A DNA stretch of 64,000 nucleotides from Cupriavidus yeoncheonensis (GTDB taxonomy: Bacteria; Pseudomonadota; Gammaproteobacteria; Burkholderiales; Burkholderiaceae), in contig NZ_CAJPUY010000002.1 in NCBI RefSeq assembly GCF_905397275.1, positions 186,001 to 250,000 on the forward strand. The letters are read 5' to 3'. Numbering within the stretch: the stretch's first letter is position 1; each line of letters opens with the position of its first letter. Shown here one piece after another: positions 17,730-27,484 of this stretch. Both the position numbers and the translations under genes were made by a program. The notes under the pieces were generated by a model, which was not told the origin of the DNA, did no database searches, and saw nothing but the letters and a program-made list of their open reading frames with translations.

Positions 17730-19432
17730 TCAAATCGATGGCACCGGCTTAACAACAGAGAGCCCGTGGCTATGTACTTGGACGTGACAGTTCGGATGCA
17801 GCAGCACTCGGTTCCTCAGAGCGTCCGAGCCACCACGCACGCGGTACTCGATGTGATGGTCATGCCACCCCGTCTCCTTGGTCATCTTGCACTGACACAG
17901 AGCACACAAGCCCCGCTGGGACATGTACAGCTTGATCCACTGCTTGCGGTGCGCCATGCTGTCCAGCAGCCGCTCCTGTCGCAATGTTTCGCCATACACC
18001 TCCTGCGCCGGGTCGAAGGGGTTGAACTCCCCTTTGACCTTCTTGTGCCGTTGGATGGGCGTGCTCGGAGCGAGTACAACTCAACCCATACCTCACTATC
18101 GACATCTTTCACTACTGTGGTTCCGAACACCCAGTTGCGCTGACCGACTGAGGCGAAGTACTTCTGCCGCACCCAATCGGCCTTCTTTCCGGGATGTCGC
18201 CGCTTGGCCCACCGCCACAGAGCACGAAAAATGTCGTGCCCCAGACGGTTGAAAGCCGCCTTCGCCACTACAGCGCGGTGATACTGCGCCCAACCTCGTA
18301 GCATCGGGTTCAGCAGTCGAATCAGCTCTGACTGTTTCACCGTCTTGTTGGCACTGATGACATCCTTCACCTTGCGATAGAACGTCTGCACGTTCTTCTT
18401 GCTCGGCTTGATGAGCAGCGTTCCGGAGTACTTCCGGAAATTCCACCCAAGGAAGTCAAAGCCGTCAGCTATGTTGACGATCCGCGTTTTCTCCGTGGAT
18501 AGCGTCAGCCCCCGTACTGCTAGGAACTGCTCCACCCACGGCTTCACTTCGTTTTCTAGGATCTCAGGCGTGTTACCCGTGATCACGAAGTCGTCCGCAT
18601 AGCGCACAACGTTCACCTTCAGCTTTCGCGTGTTGGCGACCCCCAGCCTCTTCTCGAAGGAAGCAACCAGTTGTCGTTCCAACCCGTTCAGCGCCACGTT
18701 TGCCAGTGTCGGGGAGATGATTCCTCCCTGCGGCGTTCCGGCTTCGGTCGCCTGAAACTGGCCCTGAAATACCACGCCAGCTTTCAACCACTTCCGCAGG
18801 ATGGCTCGGTCCATCGGGACGTTGCGCTCCAGCCAGTCGTGACTGATATGGTCAAAGCAGCCCTTGATATCCGCCTCCAGTACCCATTGGGCTGAGTGCC
18901 CCCTGGACAGGTTGACGAATAGCTGTGACATGGCATCCGCCGTAGAACGATTGATCCGGAACCCGTAAGAGTTCGGATCGCTCGTCCCTTCGGACACCGG
19001 TTCCAGCGCCAGCAGGTGCAATGCCTGCATGGCTCGATCCAACATGGTCGGAATGCCTAGTGGGCGCTCCTTCCCGTTGGCCTTAGGGATGAAGACCCGC
19101 CGCAAAGGCAGGGGCCTGTACCCTCGGCGCTTCAACCGCCCGATGGCTTCCCACCGGACTTCAGGCGAGTCCCACAGTACGCGATCGACGCCTGCCGTTC
19201 GCTTACCTTGGTTCTCCGTCACTCGCTTCACCGCCGATGCCTTGGCGGAAAACGAGCGGGTCAGAGACCGTTGCAAGGCTTTCACCCTGCGCCAGTCCCC
19301 TTCCTGTGTTGCCTTCGCAATTCGAATCTGCATTGCCCGGACGTTCCGTTCCACTCGGCGCCAGTTGATGGCATCCCAGCGTTGCGGTGCGCCGGAGAGC
19401 GCAGATTCATCCTCGCGGATCAATGCTTCCAT
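17730..19432 (-). pseudogene. ltrA-like: Group II intron reverse transcriptase/maturase, frameshifted before the HNH domain
   Basis: Multifunctional intron-encoded protein for splicing and retrohoming. Frame 1 from ATG 19432 has the RT domain (about 60-340; catalytic motif VRYADDFVI) and the maturase domain X (LLNPMLRGWAQYHR). The reading frame then shifts near 18067/18068: after VWVELYSL the conserved continuation (TPIQRHKKVKGEFNPFDP, and the HNH endonuclease domain with WHDHHI and CALC/HPNC cysteines) is in another frame and ends at 17730. Restoring one base would give a normal ~567-residue protein. Either a real mutation that removes the endonuclease or a sequencing error. Confidence 0.85.
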
Positions 19433-19480
19433 GCTGCTCTCCTATCTTGAGGTCTTCCCCAAAACACAGAGACAACATGC

Positions 19481-19509
19481 CCCCTGAGGGGCATATTGCC
19501 CCTCAGGGG
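19481..19509. other. 12-bp perfect hairpin upstream of the maturase ORF
   Basis: CCCCTGAGGGGC and GCCCCTCAGGGG flank an ATATT loop, about 50 nt before the maturase ATG. Probably part of intron RNA domain IV; it could also restrict ribosome access to the ORF. The non-coding stretch 19433-20514 is otherwise the intron's domains I-IV, including a UUCG-capped stem at 20281-20302. Confidence 0.6.
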
Positions 19510-20525
19510 AAGAAATTTCGGTTTCAAGCGGGTTAGCCAGTCGTCCTGCGACGAAAGACCAGTTGGAAGTCTGCCCGCTTTCGCGTGAGGTGATGTTTCA
19601 ACCCCTATCCGGGCCATTACAGCCCGGCGTTCGCTTCCTCCAACCTCCCATACCCGCACAGCCAACAGCGTTCCTTGCGGTTCGCCTGCCTGAGCCACAC
19701 TGCGCTCGGGCAGCCATACGGGCTTACCACGTTCCCTGCACGCTACAAGACCGGGTTAGGGTCTGCCTATTCGCCGATGGTCTAGTGACGACGTGCTCCG
19801 AATGTTGAGCGGAGCAACCGACCAAATACCGTTTTGGTTAGTGCCTGTCAGCAGCTTTGGCACCGCAATACTCACGACGTTTATCAGCAGTTCACTTCCG
19901 TTACCCATACCAGCCAGCCTAGCTCCTCGACCCCGTTGCTGCTCGGAGCCTCTGCCTGAGAACCTCACGGTCCCCCTGCACCCTTGCGGGGGCTACATTG
20001 TCAGGAGAGCTTCATACCCCACCGTTACCAGTGACGCATGTCTCCCTAGGCTACTGCTAGTCGCATAGCAGGTTCTCTATCAAAGCGCCCTCGCGGACGT
20101 GTTTGACCGAACCATAGCGCGCAGAGCTTTCGCTCCGCCCGAACCCTACCTGCCGATCCACACTGGACCGGAAATGCAAATGCTCCGCCTTGTGGGCAGA
20201 TGACATTCGCCCACTTGGCGTTTGGCGGCCGACGTGGCCGCGCTCAAACTTGGTGCCAAACTTCGGCATGTAAAACAACAATCTGCTCTCGAAAGAGCAG
20301 ACTGAGCCACACCCGAGGGCGTGGTTCGCGCCATTGGGCGGGCACTGGCGGGTAGGCCAGTACTGCAAGCAACACTTCTCAGACAACTCTGAAAAGTAAG
20401 CAGGCGCTAGCGTCGTGAGCTATGGTGGGCTTCGTTTCACTAGCAGGTGGGAGTACTCTCCCAGGGTCGATGCGTCTAACGTGACGCGGACGGACACGAG
20501 TGTGCGTGTCGCACCAACAACCCGT

Positions 20526-20531
20526 ATTGTA
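20526..20531 (-). promoter_or_regulatory. Likely -10 element of fkpB-ispH, beyond the intron
   Basis: The minus strand reads TACAAT, 11 bp upstream of the intron 5' end. It is the best -10 candidate between fkpB and radC once the intron is removed; no convincing -35 is seen. Transcription would start about 5 nt before the intron, leaving a very short 5' exon. Confidence 0.4.
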
Positions 20532-20607
20532 TTCGACTGGGCTGCCGGCCGCCCTGCCCATCCACGCCTGCCTGACCCGGACTCACCCGTTCAGAGACTG
20601 CCGAGAC

Positions 20608-21294
20608 ATGAGCATCACAAACTGGCCCGCCTGCGAGCGGCCGCGAGAAAAGCTGCAGGAGAGCGGCGCCGCCGCCCTGTCCGACGCCGAGCTGCTGGCC
20701 GTGTTCTTGCGCGTTGGCGCGACCGGCAAGAGCGCGGTGGAGCTGGCGCGCGACCTGATGGTCCGCTTTGGCTCGCTGACCCGCCTGTTTTCGGCCGATG
20801 CGCGCACCGTCCTGGACATCCGGGGCATGGGCGAGGCCAAGTACACCCAGCTACAGGCCGTGCCCGAACTTGCGCGCCGCATGCTGGCCGAGTCACTGCA
20901 GCTGCCGTGCGGCCTGGACTCGCCCGCCGCGGTACGCAGCTATCTGCGCCTGACGCTGGCCCCGCTCGCGCACGAGGTCTTCATCTGCCTGTTCCTCGAT
21001 ACACGCAACCGCATGATCGCAACCGAAGAGCTGTTTCGGGGCACGCTGACCCAGACCGCGGTCTATCCGCGGGAAGTGGCGCGCCGGGCGCTGGCGCATA
21101 ATGCGGCCAGCGTCATCGTTGCGCACAACCACCCTTCCGGCTCTTGCACGCCGAGCCAGAGCGACGTGCAGATGACCCGCATGCTGGGCCGCGCGCTGGA
21201 ACTGATCGACGTACGGCTGCTCGACCACTTCGTCGTCGCGGGCACCCAGGTCCACTCCTTTGCCGAGCATGGCCAACTGAAGACCGTCACGTGA
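20608..21294 (+). CDS. radC: RadC family JAMM/MPN+ domain protein
   Basis: 228 residues: a helix-hairpin-helix-like N-terminal part (about 1-85, [14 protein letters not shown]) and a JAB/MPN domain with the metal motif HNHPSG followed by PSQSD. Historically linked to DNA repair, but its biochemical role is unsettled. The ATG at 20608 ([16 protein letters not shown]) matches the usual N-terminus; the longer frame back to 20500 would start inside the intron and is rejected. Divergent from fkpB, the intron lying between. Confidence 0.92.
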   Translation: MSITNWPACERPREKLQESGAAALSDAELLAVFLRVGATGKSAVELARDLMVRFGSLTRLFSADARTVLDIRGMGEAKYTQLQAVPELARRMLAESLQLPCGLDSPAAVRSYLRLTLAPLAHEVFICLFLDTRNRMIATEELFRGTLTQTAVYPREVARRALAHNAASVIVAHNHPSGSCTPSQSDVQMTRMLGRALELIDVRLLDHFVVAGTQVHSFAEHGQLKTVT

Positions 21295-21342
21295 TGCCCA
21301 CGGCACGACAGGCCGGTATACGACGCCAAAGTGCCGAAGGCA

Positions 21343-21372
21343 TTGATTCGGCGATGGTTTCCGGTCTATAAT
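21343..21372 (+). promoter_or_regulatory. Promoter of rpmB-rpmG
   Basis: TTGATT (21343-21348), 18-bp spacer, consensus TATAAT (21367-21372), giving a leader of about 95 nt before rpmB. Confidence 0.7.
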
Positions 21373-21472
21373 GCCCGTTTTGCTGAAGTCTCATCCGCTG
21401 CAGTCCGGGCCCGCGCGCCTTTTGTTGATTGTTGCGAACATTGTCCACGAATAGAAGAGTTAGGAGTGCTTC

Positions 21473-21706
21473 ATGGCACGCGTCTGTCAAGTGACCGGGA
21501 AAGCGCCGATGGTCGGCAACAACGTTTCCCACGCAAACAACAAGACCAAGCGCCGCTTTCTGCCCAACCTGCAGAATCGTCGCTTCTTTGTTGAATCGGA
21601 AAACCGCTGGGTGAGCCTGCGCGTCTCGAACGCCGGTCTGCGCCTGATCGACAAGAAGGGCATCGATTCCGTGCTGGCCGATCTGCGCGCCCGCGGCGAA
21701 GTCTGA
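21473..21706 (+). CDS. rpmB: 50S ribosomal protein L28
   Basis: 77-residue basic ribosomal protein starting [10 protein letters not shown], with the family pattern [26 protein letters not shown] precedes the ATG. First gene of rpmB-rpmG, the usual bacterial pair, 27 bp apart. Confidence 0.98.
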   Translation: MARVCQVTGKAPMVGNNVSHANNKTKRRFLPNLQNRRFFVESENRWVSLRVSNAGLRLIDKKGIDSVLADLRARGEV

Positions 21707-21733
21707 GTCTGAAGTCGGAATTAGGAGAGCAAC

Positions 21734-21904
21734 ATGGCATCCAAAGGCGGACGCGACAAGATCAAGCTGGAATCGACTGCAGGTACGGGTCATTTCTACA
21801 CCACCACCAAGAACAAGCGCACCATGCCGGAAAAGATGGAGATCATGAAGTTTGATCCCGTCGCCCGCAAGCACGTCGCTTACAAGGAAACCAAGATCAA
21901 GTAA
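21734..21904 (+). CDS. rpmG: 50S ribosomal protein L33
   Basis: 56 residues starting [20 protein letters not shown], with the L33 pattern [20 protein letters not shown]. It lacks the CxxC pairs of zinc-binding L33, so it is the zinc-independent form. AGGAG lies 8 nt before the ATG; a strong terminator follows 24 bp after the stop. Confidence 0.98.
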   Translation: MASKGGRDKIKLESTAGTGHFYTTTKNKRTMPEKMEIMKFDPVARKHVAYKETKIK

Positions 21905-21927
21905 TTGATCCAGGTTCCGGCCGGAAA

Positions 21928-21950
21928 GCCCCGCAACTGCGGGGCTTTTT
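21928..21950 (+). terminator. Rho-independent terminator after rpmG
   Basis: GCCCCGC and GCGGGGC around an AACT loop, followed by five T. Closes the rpmB-rpmG unit. Confidence 0.92.
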
Positions 21951-22111
21951 GTTTTATGGCGCCAGCACGGCTTGTGATGTGCTGCATGGTTCATTCACAG
22001 TGCGATTGAAGCCCGCGCCTGCGACGGCGCTGATGCATGAGGGCACCCCCGGGTGTAGACTTTCGAGCTTTCCTCCCAATGCCGCGCCCTCGCGCGGGCA
22101 CCTCCTGCACC

Positions 22112-23698
22112 ATGAACTTCGACGTCGCCATCGTAGGCAGCGGGCTGGCCGGTCTCACGGTCGCGCTGCAACTGGCCGACACCCACCGGGTTGTCATCCT
22201 CAGCAAGCGCGCCATGACGCAAGGCGCAAGCGATTGGGCCCAGGGGGGCATCGCCGCGGTGCTCGACTCAGGCGACAGCCATGACGAGCACACGCAGGAC
22301 ACGCTCGTCGCCGGCGCAGGCCTTTGCGATGAGGAGGCAACGCGCTTCATCGTGGAGCACGGGCGGGAAGCCATCCAGTGGCTGATCGATCGCGGCGTGC
22401 CGTTCACCAAGGACGAGCAGGCCGAACTCGGCTATCACCTGACCCGCGAGGGCGGACACAGCCGGCGCCGCATCATCCATGCCGCCGACGCGACCGGCCA
22501 TGCCGTCGTCAGCACCCTGTCGGAGCAGGCGCGCCAGCATCCGAACATCACGATCCTCGAAGACCAGTTCGCCGTCGACCTGATCACCTCGCGCAAGCTC
22601 GGCTTGCCAGGCAACCGCTGCTACGGCCTGTACGTGCTCGACGACAGCACCGAAGAGGTTCGGACCATCACCGCGACGCACACGGTGCTGGCCGCGGGCG
22701 GTGCCGGCAAGGTCTACCTGTACACCACCAACCCGGACACGGCCACTGGCGACGGCATTGCGATGGCGTGGCGCGCAGGCTGCAGGGTGTCGAACATGGA
22801 GTTCATCCAGTTTCATCCGACCTGCCTGTACCACCCCTATGCCAAGTCCTTCCTGATCTCGGAAGCCGTACGCGGCGAAGGCGGGCTGCTGAAGCTGCCG
22901 GACGGTACCCGCTTCATGCCCGAACACGATGAACGCGCCGAACTGGCACCGCGTGACGTCGTGGCGCGCGCGATCGATTTCGAAATGAAGAAGCGCGGCC
23001 TGGATTGCGTCTACCTCGACATCACGCACCAGCCCGAGGCCTTCCTCAAGGAGCATTTCCCCACCATCCATGCGCGCTGCCAGGAGTTGGGCATCGACAT
23101 CACGCGCGAGCCGATCCCTGTGGTCCCGGCCGCGCACTACACGTGCGGCGGCGTGGTGACCGACACCGCGGGTCGCACCGATATCGGCAACCTGTACGCC
23201 GTCGGCGAGACCGCCTGCACGGGCCTGCACGGCGCCAACCGGCTGGCATCGAATTCCCTGCTCGAGTGCATGGTGATCGGCCGCGCCGCCGCCACCGACA
23301 TTGCAGGCCAGGACAAGGCCGGATTGCCGGACCTCCCGCTGCCGGCCTGGGATGAGAGCCGCGTCTCCGACGCTGACGAGGAAGTCGTGGTCTCGCACAA
23401 CTGGGATGAACTGCGCCGCATGATGTGGAACTATGTCGGCATCGTGCGCACGAGCAAGCGGCTGGAGCGCGCGCAGCACCGCATCCGCCTGTTGCGCGAA
23501 GAGATCGCGGAGTACTACGCGAACTTCCGCGTCACGCGCGACCTGCTCGAACTGCGCAACCTGGTCGAGGTCGCGTCATTGATCGTGGATAGCGCGTATT
23601 CGCGCCACGAAAGCCGCGGGCTGCATTTCAGCCGCGACTATCCGGAAACCCTGCCCAAGGCGCTGCCCACCGTGATGCAGCCCGCGCGCAAGCGCTGA
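22112..23698 (+). CDS. nadB: L-aspartate oxidase
   Basis: FAD enzyme oxidising aspartate to iminoaspartate, the first step of de novo NAD synthesis. 528 residues with an N-terminal dinucleotide motif ([15 protein letters not shown]), the active-site regions EFIQFHPTC and the [13 protein letters not shown] segment, and the C-terminal helical domain of the succinate dehydrogenase flavoprotein family. ATG 22112 places the Rossmann motif at the usual distance; the in-frame extension to 22037 has no support. Converges on nadC-nadA, which complete quinolinate and NaMN synthesis. Confidence 0.96.
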   Translation: MNFDVAIVGSGLAGLTVALQLADTHRVVILSKRAMTQGASDWAQGGIAAVLDSGDSHDEHTQDTLVAGAGLCDEEATRFIVEHGREAIQWLIDRGVPFTKDEQAELGYHLTREGGHSRRRIIHAADATGHAVVSTLSEQARQHPNITILEDQFAVDLITSRKLGLPGNRCYGLYVLDDSTEEVRTITATHTVLAAGGAGKVYLYTTNPDTATGDGIAMAWRAGCRVSNMEFIQFHPTCLYHPYAKSFLISEAVRGEGGLLKLPDGTRFMPEHDERAELAPRDVVARAIDFEMKKRGLDCVYLDITHQPEAFLKEHFPTIHARCQELGIDITREPIPVVPAAHYTCGGVVTDTAGRTDIGNLYAVGETACTGLHGANRLASNSLLECMVIGRAAATDIAGQDKAGLPDLPLPAWDESRVSDADEEVVVSHNWDELRRMMWNYVGIVRTSKRLERAQHRIRLLREEIAEYYANFRVTRDLLELRNLVEVASLIVDSAYSRHESRGLHFSRDYPETLPKALPTVMQPARKR

Positions 23699-23737
23699 CA
23701 GCCAGCGCCTACCCTACGAGCAGAGAGCAGCAAGCAA

Positions 23738-23762
23738 AACGGCCCGCATCGAGCGGGCCGTT
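23738..23762. terminator. Bidirectional terminator between nadB and nadC
   Basis: AACGGCCCGC and GCGGGCCGTT form a perfect 10-bp stem around an ATCGA loop, with A-rich (left) and T-rich (right) flanks. Shared by the convergent nadB and nadA-nadC units. Confidence 0.85.
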
Positions 23763-23784
23763 CTCGTTCTTGCGCAGCCGACGA

Positions 23785-24648
23785 TCAGACGATAATGCGC
23801 AGCGAGTAATCGGTGGCGCGCACATCCTTGGTGAGCGCGCCCACCGAGATACGGTCCACGCCGGTCTCGGCAAAGGTGCGGATGGTCTCGGCATTGACGC
23901 CACCCGATACCTCCAGCAGCGCACGGCCGGCATTGATGCGCACGGCATCATGCATCATCGGCACCGTAAAATTGTCGATCAGGATCGACGTGGCGCCGGC
24001 AGCCAGCGCCTCTTCCAGTTCGGCCAGCGACTCCACCTCGACCTGGATCGTCGCATCGACGCCAAGCGCCAGCGCGGCCCGCATTGCAGACGTGATGCTG
24101 CCAGCCGCGGCAATGTGGTTTTCCTTGATCAGGATGCCGTCATAGAGCGCCAGCCGCTGGTTCTCGCCGCCCCCCACCCTGACCGCGTACTTCTGCGCCA
24201 GCCGCAGGCCCGGCAGCGTCTTGCGGGTGTCCAGCACGCGCGCTCGCGTGCCGGCGATCAGGTCGGCATAGCGGCGCGTGGCCGTCGCCACGCCAGACAG
24301 CAGTTGCAGGAAATTCAGCGCCGGCCGCTCGGCGGTCAGCAGCGCGCGCGCCGGCCCGGTGATTTCGCAGACGACCGAATCGGGAGCCATGCGGGCACCC
24401 TCTTCCTGCTTCCACGTCACTGCCAGCCGCTCGTCGACTGCCTTCATGCAGGCGGCGAACCACGGCTGGCCGCACAGCACGGCCTGCTCGCGCACGATCA
24501 CCCGCGCCAGCGCCTGCTTGTCAGCCGGCACCAGCAGACCGGTCAGGTCACCAGTGCCAACGTCTTCGGCAATCGCCGCGCCGACATTGGCTTCCAGTGC
24601 CGTCTTCAGCGCCGGACCATAGCTATCGAAAACGGAATTCACGCTCAT
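23785..24648 (-). CDS. nadC: Nicotinate-nucleotide pyrophosphorylase (quinolinate phosphoribosyltransferase)
   Basis: Converts quinolinate and PRPP to nicotinate mononucleotide and CO2. 287 residues with the type II PRTase pattern ([55 protein letters not shown]). Start ATG 24648 overlaps the nadA stop as ATGA, so the two are translationally coupled. Confidence 0.97.
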   Translation of the reverse strand: MSVNSVFDSYGPALKTALEANVGAAIAEDVGTGDLTGLLVPADKQALARVIVREQAVLCGQPWFAACMKAVDERLAVTWKQEEGARMAPDSVVCEITGPARALLTAERPALNFLQLLSGVATATRRYADLIAGTRARVLDTRKTLPGLRLAQKYAVRVGGGENQRLALYDGILIKENHIAAAGSITSAMRAALALGVDATIQVEVESLAELEEALAAGATSILIDNFTVPMMHDAVRINAGRALLEVSGGVNAETIRTFAETGVDRISVGALTKDVRATDYSLRIIV

Positions 24649-25799
24649 GCCGGACCGATTCCCTGGAACAAGGCCTGCTCCTTCGCCAGGTCGGCCGCAG
24701 GGCGGACATTGGCCTTCTGCTGCGCGGCGAAATCCAGCATGCGGTCGATGCAGACCACCGCCTGGCGGCCCGTGGCCGGATCCACATGGATCTCGTTGCG
24801 GCCGGTCTCGAGCACTTCCGCCAGGTTCGACAGCGCATTCATCGCCATCCACGGGCAGTGAGCGCAGCTCTTGCACGTGGCGCTGTTGCCCGCAGTCGGC
24901 GCTTCGATAAAGCGCTTGCCCGGGGCCGCCATCCGCATCTTGTGCAGGATGCCGTTGTCCGTCGCCACGATGAATTCGGTCGCGTCCAGTTCCTGCGCGG
25001 CCGCGATCATCTGAGACGTGGATCCGACCACGTCCGCCTGCGCCACCACGTTGGCCGGCGACTCCGGATGCACCAGGATCTTGGCCTTGGGAAACTCGCG
25101 GCGCAGCAGGTCCAGCTCGACGCCCTTGAACTCGTCGTGCACGAGGCAGGAACCCTGCCACAGCAGCATGTCGGCACCAGTCTGCTTCTGGATATAGCCG
25201 CCGAGGTGCTTGTCCGGTGCCCACAGGATCTTCTCGCCGCGCGCATGCAGGTGCTCGACGATCTTCAGGCCGATGCTCGATGTCACCATCCAGTCGGCGC
25301 GGGCCTTCACCGCTGCGCTGGTGTTGGCGTACACGACCACAGTGCGATCCGGATGGGCGTCGCAGAAGGCCGCGAACTCGTCGGCCGGGCATCCCAGGTC
25401 CAGCGAGCAGGTCGCGTCCAGGTCCGGCATCAGGATGGTCTTTTCCGGGCTCAGGATCTTGGCGGTCTCGCCCATGAAGCGAACGCCGGCCACCACCAGG
25501 GTCTGGGCAGAATGGTCACGGCCGAAGCGGGCCATTTCCAGCGAGTCCGAGACACATCCGCCGGTTTCCTCGGCCAGGTCCTGCAGGTCGGCGTCCACGT
25601 AATAGTGCGCGACCAGCACGGCGTTGCGCTCTTTCAGCAACCGCCTGATGCGCGCCTTGAGGGCCTGCCGTTCGTCGGGAGAAAGCACGGGCGGCACCTT
25701 GGCCCAGGCATGGGCCACGCAGCTACCGCCGGCGGCATTGTCGGCATCCGCCAGGTTCGGCTTTTCGAACTCGACGGTCTTGATCGATTCTGGGGTCAT
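24645..25799 (-). CDS. nadA: Quinolinate synthase
   Basis: 4Fe-4S enzyme condensing iminoaspartate with dihydroxyacetone phosphate. 384 residues; conserved pieces include [20 protein letters not shown], the cluster cysteines in the GGCVSDS, DLGCPAD and [10 protein letters not shown] contexts and the LVHPESPA segment. ATG at 25799 ([11 protein letters not shown]) is preferred because GGAGTACCGGAG precedes it; a start ten codons earlier exists. First gene of nadA-nadC. Confidence 0.95.
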   Translation of the reverse strand: MTPESIKTVEFEKPNLADADNAAGGSCVAHAWAKVPPVLSPDERQALKARIRRLLKERNAVLVAHYYVDADLQDLAEETGGCVSDSLEMARFGRDHSAQTLVVAGVRFMGETAKILSPEKTILMPDLDATCSLDLGCPADEFAAFCDAHPDRTVVVYANTSAAVKARADWMVTSSIGLKIVEHLHARGEKILWAPDKHLGGYIQKQTGADMLLWQGSCLVHDEFKGVELDLLRREFPKAKILVHPESPANVVAQADVVGSTSQMIAAAQELDATEFIVATDNGILHKMRMAAPGKRFIEAPTAGNSATCKSCAHCPWMAMNALSNLAEVLETGRNEIHVDPATGRQAVVCIDRMLDFAAQQKANVRPAADLAKEQALFQGIGPA

Positions 25800-25870
25800 C
25801 TCCGGTACTCCTCTTGGCCCCTCAGGCATGCAACTTCATGCGGGTGGCCAGAACATGGGGGAGTTTATCT

Positions 25871-25898
25871 AAAACAAAAGCCCCGCCATGGGCGGGGC
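25871..25898 (-). terminator. Terminator after the fatty acid desaturase
   Basis: GCCCCGCC (25880-25887) and GGCGGGGC (25891-25898) with an ATG loop; the minus strand continues as TTTTGTTTT. It separates the desaturase from nadA. Confidence 0.85.
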
Positions 25899-25931
25899 CT
25901 TGTGTAGCCATTCGGGCGCGGGCCGATTGTA

Positions 25932-27122
25932 TCAGGCGTAGCGGCGCAGGCGCAGCGAAAAATCGTGCAGCGCCTGGATACCGCTGGCCTCGGCACGATG
26001 GCACCAGGCCTGCAGCTGCTGCAGCAGCTGCTCGCGCGTCAGGTTCGAACGGCCCCAGATGGCGGCCAGTTCACGTCGCATTTCCACGAAGGTGTTCAGC
26101 GACTTGCTCTGTTCAACAATGCTGGCCAACTGCTGGCGCTGTGGCGCGGCCAGCTTGGCCTCGTCGCGGTGGAACCACTTGCTGGCCGGCTTGAGGTTGC
26201 GATACTCGGCGCCACGGCCTTCCTTGAGTTGCTCCAGTTCCTGGCGGAACGCGCTCTTCACAGCCTTGGCATAGCGCGCCATCACGTCGTAGCGATTGGC
26301 GATGATGGCTTCCAGCGTATTGTCGTCGACCGGACGCGCTTCGACGAGTCGAGCCTTGGGCGGCGTCTTCTTCACCTTGGCCAGGCCCACGGCCTGCATG
26401 GCGCGGATGTAGCCCCAACCCACATCGAACTCGTACCATTTGATCGAGAACTTGGCCGAAGTCGGATAGGTGTGGTGGTTGTTATGCAGCTCTTCACCAC
26501 CGATGATCAGGCCCCACGGCGAGACATTGGTCGAAGCGTCCTCGCAATCGTAGTTGCGATAGCCCCACCAGTGGCCCAGGCCGTTGATGATGCCGGCCGC
26601 GTGGATCGGGATCCACAGCATCTGCACCGCCCACACCGTCATGCCGATCACGCCGAACAGCGCCAGGTTGATGATCAGCATCAGGCCGACGCCCTGCCAG
26701 CCAAAGCGCGAGTACACATTGCGCTCCACCCAGTCATTGGGGCAGCCATGGCCGAACTTGGCGACGGTTTCCTTGTTCTTGGCTTCCTCGCGATACAGCT
26801 CGGCGCCTTCCAGCAGCACCTTGCGGATACCGCGGGTCTGCGGGCTGTGCGGATCGTCCTCGGTCTCGCACTTGGCGTGATGCTTGCGGTGGATGGCAGT
26901 CCACTCGCGGGTAACCATGCCCGTGGTCAGCCACAGCCAGAAGCGGAAGAAATGCTGGGCAATCGGGTGCAGGTCCAGCGATCGGTGCGCCATGCAACGA
27001 TGCAGGAAGATGGTGACCCCGGCGATGGTGATATGCGTCACCACCAGCGTGTAGATCACGATCTCCCACCAGGACCAGTTGGCAAGGCCATTCGCGGCCC
27101 AGTCAAGAATAGTGTCGAACAA
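25932..27122 (-). CDS. Acyl-CoA / fatty acid desaturase, TTG start
   Basis: Membrane di-iron desaturase, about 396 residues. The three histidine boxes are visible: HRCMAH, HRKHH and HNNHH, with membrane segments between them, matching acyl-CoA delta-9 desaturases. After the catalytic part there is an extra ~100-residue charged helical tail. The start is placed at TTG 27122 (LFDTILDWAANG), because GGAG lies 8 nt upstream and the known family N-terminus begins there; an ATG 43 codons earlier has no support. Likely role: unsaturated fatty acid synthesis for membrane fluidity. Confidence 0.87.
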   Translation of the reverse strand: MFDTILDWAANGLANWSWWEIVIYTLVVTHITIAGVTIFLHRCMAHRSLDLHPIAQHFFRFWLWLTTGMVTREWTAIHRKHHAKCETEDDPHSPQTRGIRKVLLEGAELYREEAKNKETVAKFGHGCPNDWVERNVYSRFGWQGVGLMLIINLALFGVIGMTVWAVQMLWIPIHAAGIINGLGHWWGYRNYDCEDASTNVSPWGLIIGGEELHNNHHTYPTSAKFSIKWYEFDVGWGYIRAMQAVGLAKVKKTPPKARLVEARPVDDNTLEAIIANRYDVMARYAKAVKSAFRQELEQLKEGRGAEYRNLKPASKWFHRDEAKLAAPQRQQLASIVEQSKSLNTFVEMRRELAAIWGRSNLTREQLLQQLQAWCHRAEASGIQALHDFSLRLRRYA

Positions 27123-27484
27123 ACTCTGTTCTCCGTCGGTTAAACAGGGGCTTTCCTTTGCGGCTGCCCCGGCGCCGTGCACAACGCGCAGAAAAAAGAC
27201 TGCAAATCTACTGATTGCGAAATGATCTGGCGTCCGCCACGGACCCGCCATCTGGTGGCGGGAACCCCTGGCGCGCAGTTCCGGCGCCGGCTATTGGCAG
27301 GCGGGACAGGCACGAGCCGCTGCAATCTGGCGGCTGTCGGTGTGGGGGCGGGATGCTCGCAACCCGCGACAACCCGATATTCTACCGGATCGCGCAAGCC
27401 TGAGTCATACGCTTTTTCCCGGAGTTTGACGAGGTGTGGCGATTTTTGTTCCCTTGTGCTGCCCTCGCCTGTTTTCCGATGCAG
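27123..27484. other. Intergenic region, desaturase to MscS-like gene
   Basis: 362 bp between two minus-strand genes. It must carry the desaturase promoter, but I could not identify a convincing -35/-10 pair. A weak hairpin (about 27311-27332, AGCCGC with GCGGCT) is present. No ORF or RNA recognised. Confidence 0.4.

Larger units (their letters stand above)
17636..20514 (-). mobile_element. Group II intron with maturase, inserted before fkpB
   Basis: Retroelement of about 2.88 kb. The 5' end is taken at the minus-strand GTGCGAC (20514-20508) and the 3' end at the CTAC near 17636, both fitting group II borders. A 34-nt domain V hairpin (17677-17710, GAGCCGTATG paired around GGAAAC-type loop to CGTACGGTTC) and a domain VI hairpin (about 17641-17670) lie at the 3' end, and a maturase ORF occupies domain IV. 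The intron is in sense orientation to fkpB-ispH, so it could be spliced from their mRNA. Boundaries may be off by a few bases. Confidence 0.88.

Noticed and set aside
20500..20607. 36-codon N-terminal extension of RadC
   Set aside because: It begins inside the group II intron and does not resemble RadC N-termini.
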